The notes below the pieces were generated by a model. That model saw only the letters and a list, made by a program, of their open reading frames with translations, had not been told where the DNA came from and did not search any database. From the NCBI RefSeq assembly GCF_000565285.1, contig NZ_APVL01000015.1, positions 47,619 through 111,618 on the forward strand: a stretch of 64,000 bases of DNA, given 5' to 3'. The translations under genes were made by a program, and so were the position numbers. This DNA comes from Cytobacillus firmus DS1 (lineage in GTDB: Bacteria > Bacillota > Bacilli > Bacillales > Cytobacillaceae). Every line of letters starts with the position of its first letter. Positions within the stretch are counted from its first letter, which is position 1. Positions 52,822 to 61,587 of the stretch are shown here, one piece after another.

Positions 52822-53400
52822 TTAAAACACCCTTCCTCCTTTATTCTCCGAAACAATAGAATCTATTATACTATCAGCAACAAAATGCCAGATCTTAGAA
52901 TCCTCCTGATAGGAAGCAGTTAATCTCCTGTACATACTCATTTGTTTTTCCTTAAAGTCCCCAGCATCCTGTTCGGGGAGCTTGCTTCTTTCATCATCCA
53001 CCATTTCCTGAACCTGTTTCGCACGAGGTCCCCAGACAGCTTTTTCCTTCCCCGCTTCATCTATAAAAATATAAATGGGTATTGCTCTAGATGTTCCGTT
53101 AGTCAAATATTGATCCATAAGCTCAAGATTCTGATCCCTTAAAATAAAACGGACTTCCATACCGGATTCCTCTGCGATTTTCAGCAGAATCGGATTATTC
53201 AGCATGGCATCACCGCACCAATCCTCAGTGAGGGCAATTACTTTCATGCCCGCATCCTTAAGATCTGCCAATCTTGTTTTTTCCTCATCAGATAAAGAAA
53301 AACGATAATAGATTTTATTCATCTCTTCTTTGTTAACTTGCATCGCTTCATTATAATTCTGCGGACTTAGACCCTTCGCAAACCAATCCATTAATTCCAT
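52822..53400 (-). CDS. Thioredoxin-family protein (WCGD type)
   Basis: A 192-residue thioredoxin-fold protein. The active-site region reads LTEDWCGDAMLNNP, a single-cysteine WCGD in place of WCGPC; cis-Pro is in RAIPIYIF. Single-Cys members cannot do ordinary dithiol exchange, so they may act in bacillithiol or mono-thiol reactions or as a chaperone. First in an operon with nitronate monooxygenase. The start at 53400 has GGGAG 7 bases upstream. Confidence 0.82.
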   Translation of the reverse strand: MELMDWFAKGLSPQNYNEAMQVNKEEMNKIYYRFSLSDEEKTRLADLKDAGMKVIALTEDWCGDAMLNNPILLKIAEESGMEVRFILRDQNLELMDQYLTNGTSRAIPIYIFIDEAGKEKAVWGPRAKQVQEMVDDERSKLPEQDAGDFKEKQMSMYRRLTASYQEDSKIWHFVADSIIDSIVSENKGGRVF

Positions 53401-53528
53401 AAACCCACTCCCTTTTTTCAATTTCTTTAGTGTTTATTCTTTACCATACGCTTTCATTCCTGCATTTGCTGTAGCACTTTGTAAAACCAGATCTTTTCCT
53501 GGGAAATAGACTTTATTTTTGTCGAATA

Positions 53529-54049
53529 TAGGAAAAGCGCAAGCGCCTTGCTCACGAAGGAAAGCAGACTAAGAGCGCCACATCCTGTGGCAACGTCTGC
53601 ATGACCCCCATCCTCCCAAAAGCTTTCGCTTTTGGTCGTGCGATGATTATGCTGACGAAGCCTTCCTTGTCCTGGGGCCTCAAGCACAAGACGAGCCTTC
53701 CGGAAAGGCGTTCTTTGCCTTTTTGGAAGGATTGCCCGAAATGTGGAGGCGACTGCCCTTTCAAGGAACGCAGACTAAGAGCGCCACGTCCTGTGGCAAC
53801 GTCTGCATGACCCGCATCCTCCCAAAAGCTTCCGCTTTTGGTCGTGCGATGATTATGCTTACGAAGCCTTCCTTGTCCTGCGGGCCTCAGGCATAAGACG
53901 ATTCCTGTAAGAAGGCGTTTTTCCTTCTGAAAGGAAACGGCTTATGACCCCGAGTCCCTAGGAGCCGCAACAAGACAAGCTTGTGACCTCGAGGGGGTAG
54001 GCGCTGAAGCTAGACAGTTAACGATATTCAAAAATTTATACATTCTTAC
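53529..54049. repeat. Family A dispersed repeat with an internal duplication
   Basis: The 683-base gap before gatB has no gene. The repeat begins GGAAAAGCGCAAGCGCCTTG and ends GCTAGACAGTTA. The inner block starting GCAGACTAAGAGCGCCAC occurs twice (53564 and 53770), 206 bp apart, each with CCAAAAGCTT.CGCTTTTGG hairpins. It is otherwise very like 36251-36660. Confidence 0.78.
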
Positions 54050-54055
54050 AAAAAA

Positions 54056-54077
54056 AGCTGATGGATTCCCATCAGCT
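54056..54077 (-). terminator. Terminator of gatCAB
   Basis: Perfect 9-bp stem AGCTGATGG / CCATCAGCT followed on the minus strand by TTTTTTTG. Confidence 0.85.
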
Positions 54078-54083
54078 CACCTT

Positions 54084-55511
54084 TTATCTTTTCTGTATTT
54101 CCTGCTGCAATAATTTGTTAACAAGCGGCGGGTTGGCCTGTCCTTTTGTGGCTTTCATAATTTGGCCGACTAGGAAGCCAATTGCTTTTTGCTTTCCATT
54201 TTTGAAATCCTCGATAGATTGCGGGTTCGCATCGAGCGTTTCACCGATAATTTTGAGAAGTGCGCCTTCGTCCGAAATTTGGACCAGGCCTTTTTCTTTT
54301 ACGATTGTTTCTGGATCCCCTCCATTTTCAACCAGCTCTTTGAAGACTGTTTTGGCAATTTTGGAAGAGATCGTGCCGTTTTCGATCAGCTTAATCATGC
54401 CGGCAAGTCCTTCAGGTGTCAAAGCTATATCGGTTAGCTCTTTTTGTTCAGCATTCAAGTAAGCTGACAGTTCACCCATTACCCAGTTGGAAGCCTGTTT
54501 GGCGTCTGCCCCTTTATTCACAGTTGCCTCAAAGAAATCAGATGTTTCTTTTGTCACTGTCAGGACAGCTGCATCATAGGCAGGCAGCCCAAGTTCCTCA
54601 ATATAGCGGTTCTTCCTTTGGTCCGGAAGCTCGGGAATCTCAGCACGGATACGCTCTTTCCACTCTTCATCAATATGGATATCAAGCAAATCAGGTTCAG
54701 GGAAATAACGATAATCATCCGAACCTTCTTTTACTCTCATTAGGATGGTTTTATTAGTTGCTTCATCATAGCGCAATGTTTCCTGCTGGATGGTACCACC
54801 TGAATTTAGAACCTCTTCCTGCCGCTTCTCCTCGTACTCAAGCCCTTTGCGTACAAAATTAAACGAGTTCAGGTTCTTAAGCTCTGTCTTTGTGCCAAAT
54901 TCCTCCTGGCCGACAGGACGAAGGGAGATATTCGCATCACAGCGAAGTGAACCCTCCTCCATTTTACAGTCAGAAACGCCAGTATACTGGATGATGGACT
55001 TCAGCTTCTCCAAATATGCGTATGCTTCATTTGGCGTGCGGATATCCGGCTCAGATACAATCTCGATCAGAGGAGTACCCTGGCGGTTATAATCTACAAG
55101 AGAATATCCTTTTGCATGAGACAGTTTTCCTGCATCTTCTTCAAGGTGGATCCGCGTAATGCCGATTTTTTTCTTATAGCCGTCCACTTCGATCTCAATC
55201 CAGCCATGCTCGCCAATGGGCTTATCGAATTGCGAAATCTGGTAGGCTTTTGGGTTATCCGGGTAAAAATAATTCTTTCTGTCAAATTTTGTAACTGGTG
55301 CGATTTCACAGTTCAGCGCCATCGCAGCTTTCATTCCGAATTCAACTGCTTTTTTATTAATAACAGGCAGCACTCCAGGGTAGCCTAAATCGACGACCGT
55401 TGTATTGGAGTTGGGCTCTGCCCCAAAATGGTTTGGGCTTGCCGAGAATATTTTTGAATCTGTTTTTAGCTCAACATGTACTTCAAGTCCGATAACCGTT
55501 TCGTATTTCAT
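54084..55511 (-). CDS. gatB: Asp/Glu-tRNA amidotransferase subunit B
   Basis: A 475-residue subunit that activates the misacylated tRNA by ATP before ammonia transfer. Family signatures: [12 protein letters not shown] at the N-terminus, [38 protein letters not shown], and the C-terminal YqeY-like tail domain (about 330-475). AAGGGGGG precedes the ATG. It is third of gatC-gatA-gatB, 12 bases after gatA. Confidence 0.97.
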   Translation of the reverse strand: MKYETVIGLEVHVELKTDSKIFSASPNHFGAEPNSNTTVVDLGYPGVLPVINKKAVEFGMKAAMALNCEIAPVTKFDRKNYFYPDNPKAYQISQFDKPIGEHGWIEIEVDGYKKKIGITRIHLEEDAGKLSHAKGYSLVDYNRQGTPLIEIVSEPDIRTPNEAYAYLEKLKSIIQYTGVSDCKMEEGSLRCDANISLRPVGQEEFGTKTELKNLNSFNFVRKGLEYEEKRQEEVLNSGGTIQQETLRYDEATNKTILMRVKEGSDDYRYFPEPDLLDIHIDEEWKERIRAEIPELPDQRKNRYIEELGLPAYDAAVLTVTKETSDFFEATVNKGADAKQASNWVMGELSAYLNAEQKELTDIALTPEGLAGMIKLIENGTISSKIAKTVFKELVENGGDPETIVKEKGLVQISDEGALLKIIGETLDANPQSIEDFKNGKQKAIGFLVGQIMKATKGQANPPLVNKLLQQEIQKR

Positions 55512-55523
55512 GATTTTCCCCCC

Positions 55524-56984
55524 TTACAGTCCCGGTTTTTGCTTATGGAATTCTGTAGCCTGCTCAAAAGCATGCGCTACGCGGTAAACAGTGCTTTCAT
55601 CAAAATGCTTTCCGATAATTTGAAGGCCAAGCGGCAATCCATCCGCGAATCCGCAAGGTACGCTGATTCCAGGCACGCCGGCAAGGTTTACTGGAATAGT
55701 CAGAATATCATTTGCGTACATGGTCAGCGGATCAGACGTATTTTCACCAATCTTAAAGGCAGGAGTTGGTGCTGTCGGTCCAATAATGACATCATATTTT
55801 TCAAAAACATTTTCAAAGTCCTGTTTAATCAGCGTACGCACCTTTTGTGCCTTTTTATAGTAAGCATCATAATAGCCTGAACTTAAGGCGAATGTTCCAA
55901 GCATGATGCGGCGTTTCACTTCATCTCCAAAACCTTCTGCACGGGTCTTTTTGTATAAATCAATTAAATTCTCAGGATCTGCAGTTCTGTAGCCATAGCG
56001 TACGCCATCAAAGCGAGCCAGATTGGCCGATGCCTCGGAGGATGACAGCAGATAATACGTTGCCAGTGCATATTTGGAGTGCGGCAGGGAAACTTCCTCC
56101 CATGTTGCCCCAAGTTTTTCTAACACCTTCAGGGCGTCCAGTACTGACTGGCGCACAACTTCATCTACACCTTCAGCCAAATACTCTTTTGGTACAGCGA
56201 TTCTTAACCCTTTAATATCGCCAGTTAAGCTTTCTGCATAGCTTGGGACATCTACATTTGCTGAGGTAGAATCCATTGGGTCCACACCTGAAATAGCCTG
56301 AAGCAGATAGGCGTTGTCTTCAACTGTGCGGGTAATTGGTCCAATCTGATCCAAAGATGAGGCAAATGCAATCAGTCCGAAACGGGATACTCTTCCATAT
56401 GTAGGCTTTAACCCAACAACTCCGCAGTATGAAGCAGGCTGTCTGATTGAACCTCCTGTATCCGATCCAAGAGAAAATAGAACCTCCCCTGCTGCAACAG
56501 AAGCAGCAGAGCCGCCGGAAGATCCCCCGGGAACTCTTTCAAGATTCCAGGGATTGCGGGTTACTTGGAAACCTGAGTTTTCATTGGATGATCCCATTGC
56601 AAATTCATCCATATTCAGCTTGCCGATTGTGATGGTTTCAGCATTATGTAATTTGGATGCAACAGTTGCATCATAAATCGGGTCAAAGTTCTCAAGAATC
56701 TTACTCGCACTGGTTGTGCGCAGCCCCTTCGTTACGATGTTATCCTTTACTCCGATCGGCATACCGAACAGGAGTCCTTTTGCTTCGTCCGTTCCGATTT
56801 TTTGATCCATTTTTTTGGCTGCTTCACGGGCTCTTTCCTCATCAAGCGTCAAGAAAGCCTGTACTTTGTCCTCTACTTCACCGATTCTCTTGTACGATTC
56901 ACTGACAAGATCGGTAACCGTGATTTCTTTTTTATGTAAAAGCTGATGAAGCTCAGATACCTTATGATCAAATAAACTCACCAT
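55524..56984 (-). CDS. gatA: Asp/Glu-tRNA amidotransferase subunit A
   Basis: A 486-residue amidase that releases ammonia from glutamine. The Ser-cisSer-Lys triad lies in GMPIGVKDN (Lys about 79) and [15 protein letters not shown] (about 145-160), with [28 protein letters not shown] following. The start at 56984 has GGGAGG upstream and follows the gatC stop directly; an in-frame start at 57002 lies inside gatC. Confidence 0.97.
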   Translation of the reverse strand: MVSLFDHKVSELHQLLHKKEITVTDLVSESYKRIGEVEDKVQAFLTLDEERAREAAKKMDQKIGTDEAKGLLFGMPIGVKDNIVTKGLRTTSASKILENFDPIYDATVASKLHNAETITIGKLNMDEFAMGSSNENSGFQVTRNPWNLERVPGGSSGGSAASVAAGEVLFSLGSDTGGSIRQPASYCGVVGLKPTYGRVSRFGLIAFASSLDQIGPITRTVEDNAYLLQAISGVDPMDSTSANVDVPSYAESLTGDIKGLRIAVPKEYLAEGVDEVVRQSVLDALKVLEKLGATWEEVSLPHSKYALATYYLLSSSEASANLARFDGVRYGYRTADPENLIDLYKKTRAEGFGDEVKRRIMLGTFALSSGYYDAYYKKAQKVRTLIKQDFENVFEKYDVIIGPTAPTPAFKIGENTSDPLTMYANDILTIPVNLAGVPGISVPCGFADGLPLGLQIIGKHFDESTVYRVAHAFEQATEFHKQKPGL

Positions 56985-56994
56985 TTTCCCCTCC

Positions 56995-57285
56995 CTACTC
57001 AATAATAGACGGCACTTTTATATAGCCATCCAGATGTTCCGGCGCATTTTTCAAAACTTCTTGCTGTGGAAGCCCATTATTCGCCTTATCTTCTCTCAAT
57101 ACATTTTTCATATCAAGAACATGGGATGTTGGTTCAACATGATCTGTATCAAGCTCATTCAAAAGCTCTGCAAATGAAATCATTTTGTCCAGCTGTTCCA
57201 TATAAGCAACAGCTTCCTCTTCAGTCATCGCAAGTCGCGCCAAGTGTGCAACATGCTTAACCTGATCAATTGAAATTCTCGACAT
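56995..57285 (-). CDS. gatC: Asp/Glu-tRNA amidotransferase subunit C
   Basis: A 96-residue assembly subunit that wraps around GatA and GatB. It begins [20 protein letters not shown], and [19 protein letters not shown] is the conserved C-terminal part. The start at 57285 has GGAGG upstream. First gene of the operon; a TTGGTATGAT promoter-like sequence lies at about 57330-57345 on the minus strand. In B. subtilis this enzyme supplies all Gln-tRNA-Gln; here GlnRS is also present. Confidence 0.95.
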   Translation of the reverse strand: MSRISIDQVKHVAHLARLAMTEEEAVAYMEQLDKMISFAELLNELDTDHVEPTSHVLDMKNVLREDKANNGLPQQEVLKNAPEHLDGYIKVPSIIE

Positions 57286-57510
57286 AAATGCCACCTCCAA
57301 AAAATGAATACTGTCAATGCACAATTATTATGATCATACCAAACTTTCACGCGTTAAAGCAACACGCGAGAACGTGCTGTTTCAGCAATCTTCTGCTTAT
57401 TTTACCATGAGTTGAGGGGGAAATGTGTGTTTGCATCTTTCTTTAGAGGATAAATGAAAAGCGAAACCGAATAAATGGGGATGTCATCAAAACTGCGAGG
57501 AGGTAAGATT

Positions 57511-57864
57511 ATGGAATTTTTTCGATTTGATTCTGATGTCAGCAGGGAAATTAGTCAATTCAGCAGCCACAATGCCGGCATCAGTCCGATTATCAGAAAC
57601 AAAACAGCTACAGTTGGGTGTATCCATCTTAAGGATAATAGTGTTTTAGGCATGCATCCGGCAGCATGTCCTCAGCTATTTCTCATCGTTGACGGCGAAG
57701 GATGGGTCAAAACTGCCGGCGGTGAACAAATTGCAGTCCAAAAAGGAACAGCAGTTTATTGGTCTGAAGGCGAGGAACATGAATCAGGCTCGTACCTTGG
57801 CATGACTGCCATTGTGATCGAAGGTCCTGATTTGGACCCGCATCAGTATCTGAAGCCTTTGTGA
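57511..57864 (+). CDS. Cupin-domain protein
   Basis: A 117-residue single cupin. ACPQLFLIVDGEGWVKTAGGEQIAVQKGTAVYW and the EEHESG motif give the two cupin strands and metal-site positions, although the first motif lacks the usual HxH. Related proteins are used as sugar or small-molecule binding domains. ATG at 57511 has GAGGAGG upstream. Function unknown. It is convergent with the YueI-like gene, with array 3 between. Confidence 0.75.
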   Translation: MEFFRFDSDVSREISQFSSHNAGISPIIRNKTATVGCIHLKDNSVLGMHPAACPQLFLIVDGEGWVKTAGGEQIAVQKGTAVYWSEGEEHESGSYLGMTAIVIEGPDLDPHQYLKPL

Positions 57865-57904
57865 TAGAAGCTGAGCACCTGGCATTGGCCAGGAAGTGTT
57901 GAGG

Positions 57905-58020
57905 TTTTGCGGGCATGTTATTGCTTTTGGCCGGAAAATCCTGCATTTCGTCGGGTATTTTAATCAATTTAGCCGGTAATTTCCGCATTTTGGCCTTTAA
58001 GTATGTAAAATGGGCCAGTA
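57905..58020. repeat. Phased repeat array 3: CGG/GGCC words at 21-bp period
   Basis: Between convergent genes, five-base GC words sit at 57909 (GCGGG), 57930 (GCCGG), 57951 (TCGGG), 57972 (GCCGG), about 57993 (GGCCT) and about 58013 (GGGCC), each preceded by TTT or AAA. Steps are 21, 21, 21, 21 and 20 bp. The intervening 15-16 bases vary but stay AT-rich. Confidence 0.8.
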
Positions 58021-58065
58021 TTACGATGCCTTCCCCCAATAATAGAGCAGCGTGGCAGACGCTGC

Positions 58066-58500
58066 TCATTTCCGCTTGAATAGTTTGGCAAACAGTCCGC
58101 CTTTTATCTCCTTTTTCGCATCTGCTTTGACCGCTTTCCTTTCCACAAAAATTTCCGGTTTATCAATCGCATAGTCATAGGCAAGAACCAGCCCGATCTC
58201 TGAATTATGTTCTTTGTTAGTGACAATTGTATATTCTACTTTATTGGCCGAAGCCAGTTTTATATATTTTGATAAATAGGAGTAGCTCATATTTCCATTC
58301 AGATAAAGATGAGCTTTGCTGTTGGCTTTGAGTGCCTCTTCCACCTGAGGATAGATTCCATCTTCCCTCATCTGCGGCTGCTTCAGGGCAATGATAACCC
58401 TCTCCCGAAGCGAACCAAGAAACTTGCGGCGCTCATCAGGCTTAGTCTGTTTTTGTCCATGAATCCCCTGTTGAAGATAATCATCTATATTTTCAGCCAA
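58066..58500 (-). CDS. YueI-like protein (DUF1694)
   Basis: A 144-residue cytoplasmic protein. DDYLQQGIHGQKQTKPDERRKFLGSLRERVIIALKQ and the later LNGNMSYSYLSKYIKLA match B. subtilis YueI. The start is a TTG with GGAGG 8 bases upstream. Function unknown. In B. subtilis it neighbours yueJ (nicotinamidase); here the nicotinamidase-like gene is 5 kb to the right with aceA, rsbR and putP between. Confidence 0.85.
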   Translation of the reverse strand: MAENIDDYLQQGIHGQKQTKPDERRKFLGSLRERVIIALKQPQMREDGIYPQVEEALKANSKAHLYLNGNMSYSYLSKYIKLASANKVEYTIVTNKEHNSEIGLVLAYDYAIDKPEIFVERKAVKADAKKEIKGGLFAKLFKRK

Positions 58501-58631
58501 TCGTACATCCTCCGTCCTTATATGACCTTTATGCTTTCATTGTATTCAGTATTATGCCCTATTTCAAATTTAGCTTATATAATATGTATGTTTCCGCAGC
58601 AGGTACTGTGCTTGCCTGTTAAGCAAAAAAA

Positions 58632-58657
58632 CACCTCCCTTCCAAGGAAGAGAGGTG
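58632..58657 (-). terminator. Terminator of aceA
   Basis: Stem CACCTC-CTTCC / GGAAG-GAGGTG followed on the minus strand by TTTTTTT. Confidence 0.85.
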
Positions 58658-58707
58658 AAAATTAGGAGAATATACAAGGTAAAAAATCAAGTCACACAGG
58701 GTAGAAA

Positions 58708-59997
58708 CTAAGCTTCCTGCTTTTCAGTGAACTGTTCTTCCTCGGTTGATCCCTTTAAAGCGGTTGTCGATGAAGTCCCGCCAGTGATGACCATGGAAAC
58801 CTGGTCGAAATAGCCGGTGCCTACTTCACGCTGATGCCTCGTCGCTGTGTAGCCATGTGTTTCGCTGGCAAACTCGGCCTGCTGCAGTTCAGAATACGCA
58901 GCCATTCCGCGGTCTTTATAGCCGCGAGCCAATTCAAACATGCTATGGTTCAGCGCATGGAATCCTGCCAAAGTAACGAACTGGAACTTGTAGCCCATTT
59001 TGCCGAGCTCCACCTGGAATTTTGCAATCGTTTCGTCATCGAGCTTTTTCTTCCAGTTAAATGAAGGAGAGCAGTTATATGCTAACAGCTTGCCAGGGAA
59101 TTTTTCATGAATGGCTTCAGCAAAGCGCCTAGCTTCTTCAAGATCAGGTTCAGATGTTTCACACCATACCAGATCGGCATAAGGAGCATACGCCAATCCC
59201 CGAGCGATCGCTTGGTCGAGTCCTGCTTTTGTCCGGAAGAATCCTTCAGGAGTACGTTCCCCCGTTATAAAAGGTGCATCATATGGATCTACATCGCTGG
59301 TAATTAAGTCAGCTGCGTTAGCATCAGTCCGGGCGACAATAACTGTCGGCACTCCCATAACATCCGCTGCCAGTCTTGCAGATATTAAATTCTTAACAGC
59401 AGTCTGCGTTGGAAGTAAAACCTTTCCGCCAAGATGGCCGCATTTCTTCTCCGAAGAAAGCTGGTCCTCGAAGTGTACTCCGCCGGCACCCGATTCAATC
59501 ATGCCTTTCATTAGTTCAAATACATTCAGCTGGCCGCCGAACCCTGCTTCTGCATCTGCTACAATAGGAGCAAACCAGTCAATGGAATGATCCCCTTCCA
59601 TATGATGAATCTGGTCAGCACGCTGAAGTGCCTGATTAATTCTTTTTACAACACTCGGAACGCTGTTGGCCGGATACAAGCTTTGGTCCGGATACATATT
59701 TCCGGACAGGTTCGCATCTGCAGCAACCTGCCAGCCGCTTAAGTAGATAGCCTTCAGCCCCGCCTTAACCTGCTGAACAGCCTGGTTTCCCGTTAATGCA
59801 CCCAATGCATTGACGAAATCCTCTTCATTGACAAGCTTCCACAGCTTCTCTGCACCACGGCGTGCTAATGTATGTTCAATATCAATTGACCCTCTTAGCT
59901 TGATTACTTCCTCAGCCGAATATGGTCTTTCTACTCCACTCCAGCGTTCATCCATTTCCCAGCTTTCCTGCAGCTGACGCACTCTTTCATCTGCCAT
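58708..59997 (-). CDS. aceA: Isocitrate lyase
   Basis: Cleaves isocitrate to glyoxylate and succinate in the glyoxylate shunt, for growth on acetate or fatty acids. The 429-residue protein has the catalytic KKCGHLGGK (about 187-195), [32 protein letters not shown] and [12 protein letters not shown]. Length is that of the short bacterial type. No malate synthase gene is adjacent. GGAGG lies 10 bases ahead of the ATG. The 5' region has several TGTTATA-type elements. Confidence 0.97.
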   Translation of the reverse strand: MADERVRQLQESWEMDERWSGVERPYSAEEVIKLRGSIDIEHTLARRGAEKLWKLVNEEDFVNALGALTGNQAVQQVKAGLKAIYLSGWQVAADANLSGNMYPDQSLYPANSVPSVVKRINQALQRADQIHHMEGDHSIDWFAPIVADAEAGFGGQLNVFELMKGMIESGAGGVHFEDQLSSEKKCGHLGGKVLLPTQTAVKNLISARLAADVMGVPTVIVARTDANAADLITSDVDPYDAPFITGERTPEGFFRTKAGLDQAIARGLAYAPYADLVWCETSEPDLEEARRFAEAIHEKFPGKLLAYNCSPSFNWKKKLDDETIAKFQVELGKMGYKFQFVTLAGFHALNHSMFELARGYKDRGMAAYSELQQAEFASETHGYTATRHQREVGTGYFDQVSMVITGGTSSTTALKGSTEEEQFTEKQEA

Positions 59998-60060
59998 TTG
60001 ATTAAATCCTCCTTTAAATTTAGAAAATCATCATTTCAGCAAGATCCCGGATGCAAAACA

Positions 60061-60157
60061 TTTCTGTATTACAACAGAAAAAAATAATTTCTGTTATAAA
60101 ATTAATCTATGTTGTTATAAAACAACTAAATATCTATGTTTTGTATTATATAACAGA
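60061..60157. promoter_or_regulatory. Regulatory region upstream of aceA with repeated TGTTATA half-sites
   Basis: In the 305-base gap between the divergent aceA and rsbR genes: TTTCTGT-N6-ACAGAAA (60061-60080), TTTCTGTTATAA (about 60088-60099), TATGTTGTTATA (60108-60119), and TATCTATGTT...TATAACAGATA (about 60131-60159). Repeated half-sites of the form CTGTTATA in both orientations suggest a dimeric regulator. TATGTTGTTATA occurs again upstream of putP. Confidence 0.5.
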
Positions 60158-60302
60158 TACATTTTAATGGGAACCCCCTAATTAAAAAAATTCAAAATTT
60201 ACTGAATAACACATCCCGCTTCATTGCAACTTCATCCTTTGTGCTATGATATAGAGAATTAGTTGTGTTTTGGAAATCATTCTGATGGATGAAGGAGAAT
60301 GT

Positions 60303-61142
60303 ATGGAAGATAAAAATCGCTCTTTATATAATTATCTAGTTGAAAAGGCCCCTGAAATGACGAAGGACTGGAGAGGCTTTCAGGTCGTAAAGGCAGGATC
60401 CGACTATTCTGCCGATGCCCCTCCGGAAAGGGCAAGGAAAGTTGAGGAGCAAAATACACAGTATTTTAGAACTGTAGCAAAGTCGCTGCTGCAGACAGAA
60501 GAAGAAATGAAGGAAACGATAGCCACTTGGACAAAACAGACTTCCGCTGATCGGGTTAAATCCAGAACATCCCTTGTCGACGTTCAGAGAAATCTTTCGA
60601 TATTCCGAAAGATTTATTGGGTGCATATAAAACGTTTTGCTGAAACTGCCGAATTAGATATTCAAGCAGAGGATATTTTTCATTGGCAGGAAATTATTGA
60701 TTATACGCTGGATTATGTAATGGAAACCTTCACCGAAAACTTTATGGATATATTGCTGAGCCAATTAAGCGCACAATCTATGTTAATTAAAGAACTAAGC
60801 ACGCCGGTTATTCCCCTTTCCTCAGAAGTTGGGCTGCTGCCGCTCATTGGGGATATTGATACTGAAAGGGCCAAATTTATTATGGAATCTACTCTGCAGC
60901 AGAGTGTAAAGCTGGGGATCACCCATTTGATCATTGACCTATCGGGTGTCATCATGGTTGACACAATGGTTGCGCATCAAATCTTCAAGGTTATCAGCTC
61001 TTTAAAACTGACCGGTATTCAGTCAACCTTGCTTGGCATCCGTCCTGAAGTTGCTCATACAGCCATCCAGCTTGGAATTGACTTTAAGGATATAACCACT
61101 GAAAATTCTTTAGAGAAAGTATTTAAAAAATTAAATCTGTAA
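60303..61142 (+). CDS. RsbR-like stressosome protein
   Basis: A 279-residue protein: N-terminal helical domain (about 1-150, in the position of the non-heme globin sensor of RsbR) and a C-terminal STAS domain (about 160-279). STPVIPLSSEVGLLPLIGDIDTERAKFIM and VDTMVAHQIFKVI carry both Thr that RsbT phosphorylates in RsbRA (Thr171 and Thr205 equivalents). It should therefore be able to join a stressosome with RsbS and RsbT, which are not in the window. ATG at 60303 has AAGGAG upstream. The upstream TTGCAA and TGATAT, 17 bases apart (about 60226-60254), look like a sigma-A promoter. Confidence 0.86.
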   Translation: MEDKNRSLYNYLVEKAPEMTKDWRGFQVVKAGSDYSADAPPERARKVEEQNTQYFRTVAKSLLQTEEEMKETIATWTKQTSADRVKSRTSLVDVQRNLSIFRKIYWVHIKRFAETAELDIQAEDIFHWQEIIDYTLDYVMETFTENFMDILLSQLSAQSMLIKELSTPVIPLSSEVGLLPLIGDIDTERAKFIMESTLQQSVKLGITHLIIDLSGVIMVDTMVAHQIFKVISSLKLTGIQSTLLGIRPEVAHTAIQLGIDFKDITTENSLEKVFKKLNL

Positions 61143-61151
61143 ATTTTCCGG

Positions 61152-61170
61152 GACCTATGACAATTAGGTC
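61152..61170 (+). terminator. Terminator of the RsbR-like gene
   Basis: Short stem GACCT / AGGTC followed by TTTTTTT. Confidence 0.65.
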
Positions 61171-61237
61171 TTTTTTTATTTATTTAAACCCTTCAGGTCA
61201 CCAACTTAATTTTATTAATTTTGATGTATAGTTATGT

Positions 61238-61256
61238 TGTTATATGAGATATAACA
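61238..61256. promoter_or_regulatory. Palindromic operator candidate upstream of putP
   Basis: TGTTATAT-GAG-ATATAACA, a perfect 8-bp inverted repeat with a 3-base centre. It overlaps the 12-mer TATGTTGTTATA (61233-61244) that is also found upstream of aceA. A possible binding site for a proline- or carbon-related regulator. Confidence 0.55.
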
Positions 61257-61482
61257 GCAAATTAATGCGAAATTACGTATTTTTATACATTAATATCTTT
61301 GTAGTTTTTTAGATTTTTTGTCCTTCAATCTTTAATATGTTATGATAATAAACGTCTTTTCAAACCGGACTCTTCCCCATGCTATTTTTTCAACAAACAC
61401 AAAACTGTATGTTACTGTATAAAAGGTGATTTTTCTACGAATTATTTTATGGGGATACTACAAGAAAATTGGAGGTGAACAA

Positions 61483-61581
61483 ATGGATTTCACAATTGCG
61501 ACCTGGCTTTGGCTTCTTATTCCAATGCCTTTATTAATCATACTATCAGGCATTTCATATTTTGCTGAAAGGAGAGGATAA
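61483..61581 (+). CDS. Tiny membrane protein, symporter accessory type
   Basis: A 32-residue protein, MDFTIATWLWLLIPMPLLII, then LSGISYFAERRG: one membrane helix and a basic C-terminus. GGAGG lies 6 bases upstream of the ATG. It ends 6 bases before putP, and the putP ribosome site (AGGAG or AGAGGA) overlaps its last codons, so the two are translationally coupled. Similar tiny proteins are found ahead of Na+ symporter genes in Bacillus, so a symporter accessory role is inferred. It is too short for ordinary gene finders. Confidence 0.75.
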   Translation: MDFTIATWLWLLIPMPLLIILSGISYFAERRG

Positions 61582-61587
61582 ATAAGT

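Larger units (their letters stand above)
61143..61482. other. rsbR-putP intergenic region
   Basis: 340 bases without a gene, apart from the terminator at 61152. The putP side is AT-rich and holds the palindrome at 61238; the putP operon promoter must also lie here, but several equal candidates (e.g. TATGATAAT at 61341) prevent a firm choice. Confidence 0.4.

Noticed and set aside
57429..57453. Possible sigma-B promoter (GTTTGC-13-GGATAA) before the cupin gene
   Set aside because: Both hexamers deviate from consensus and the gene has no stress link.
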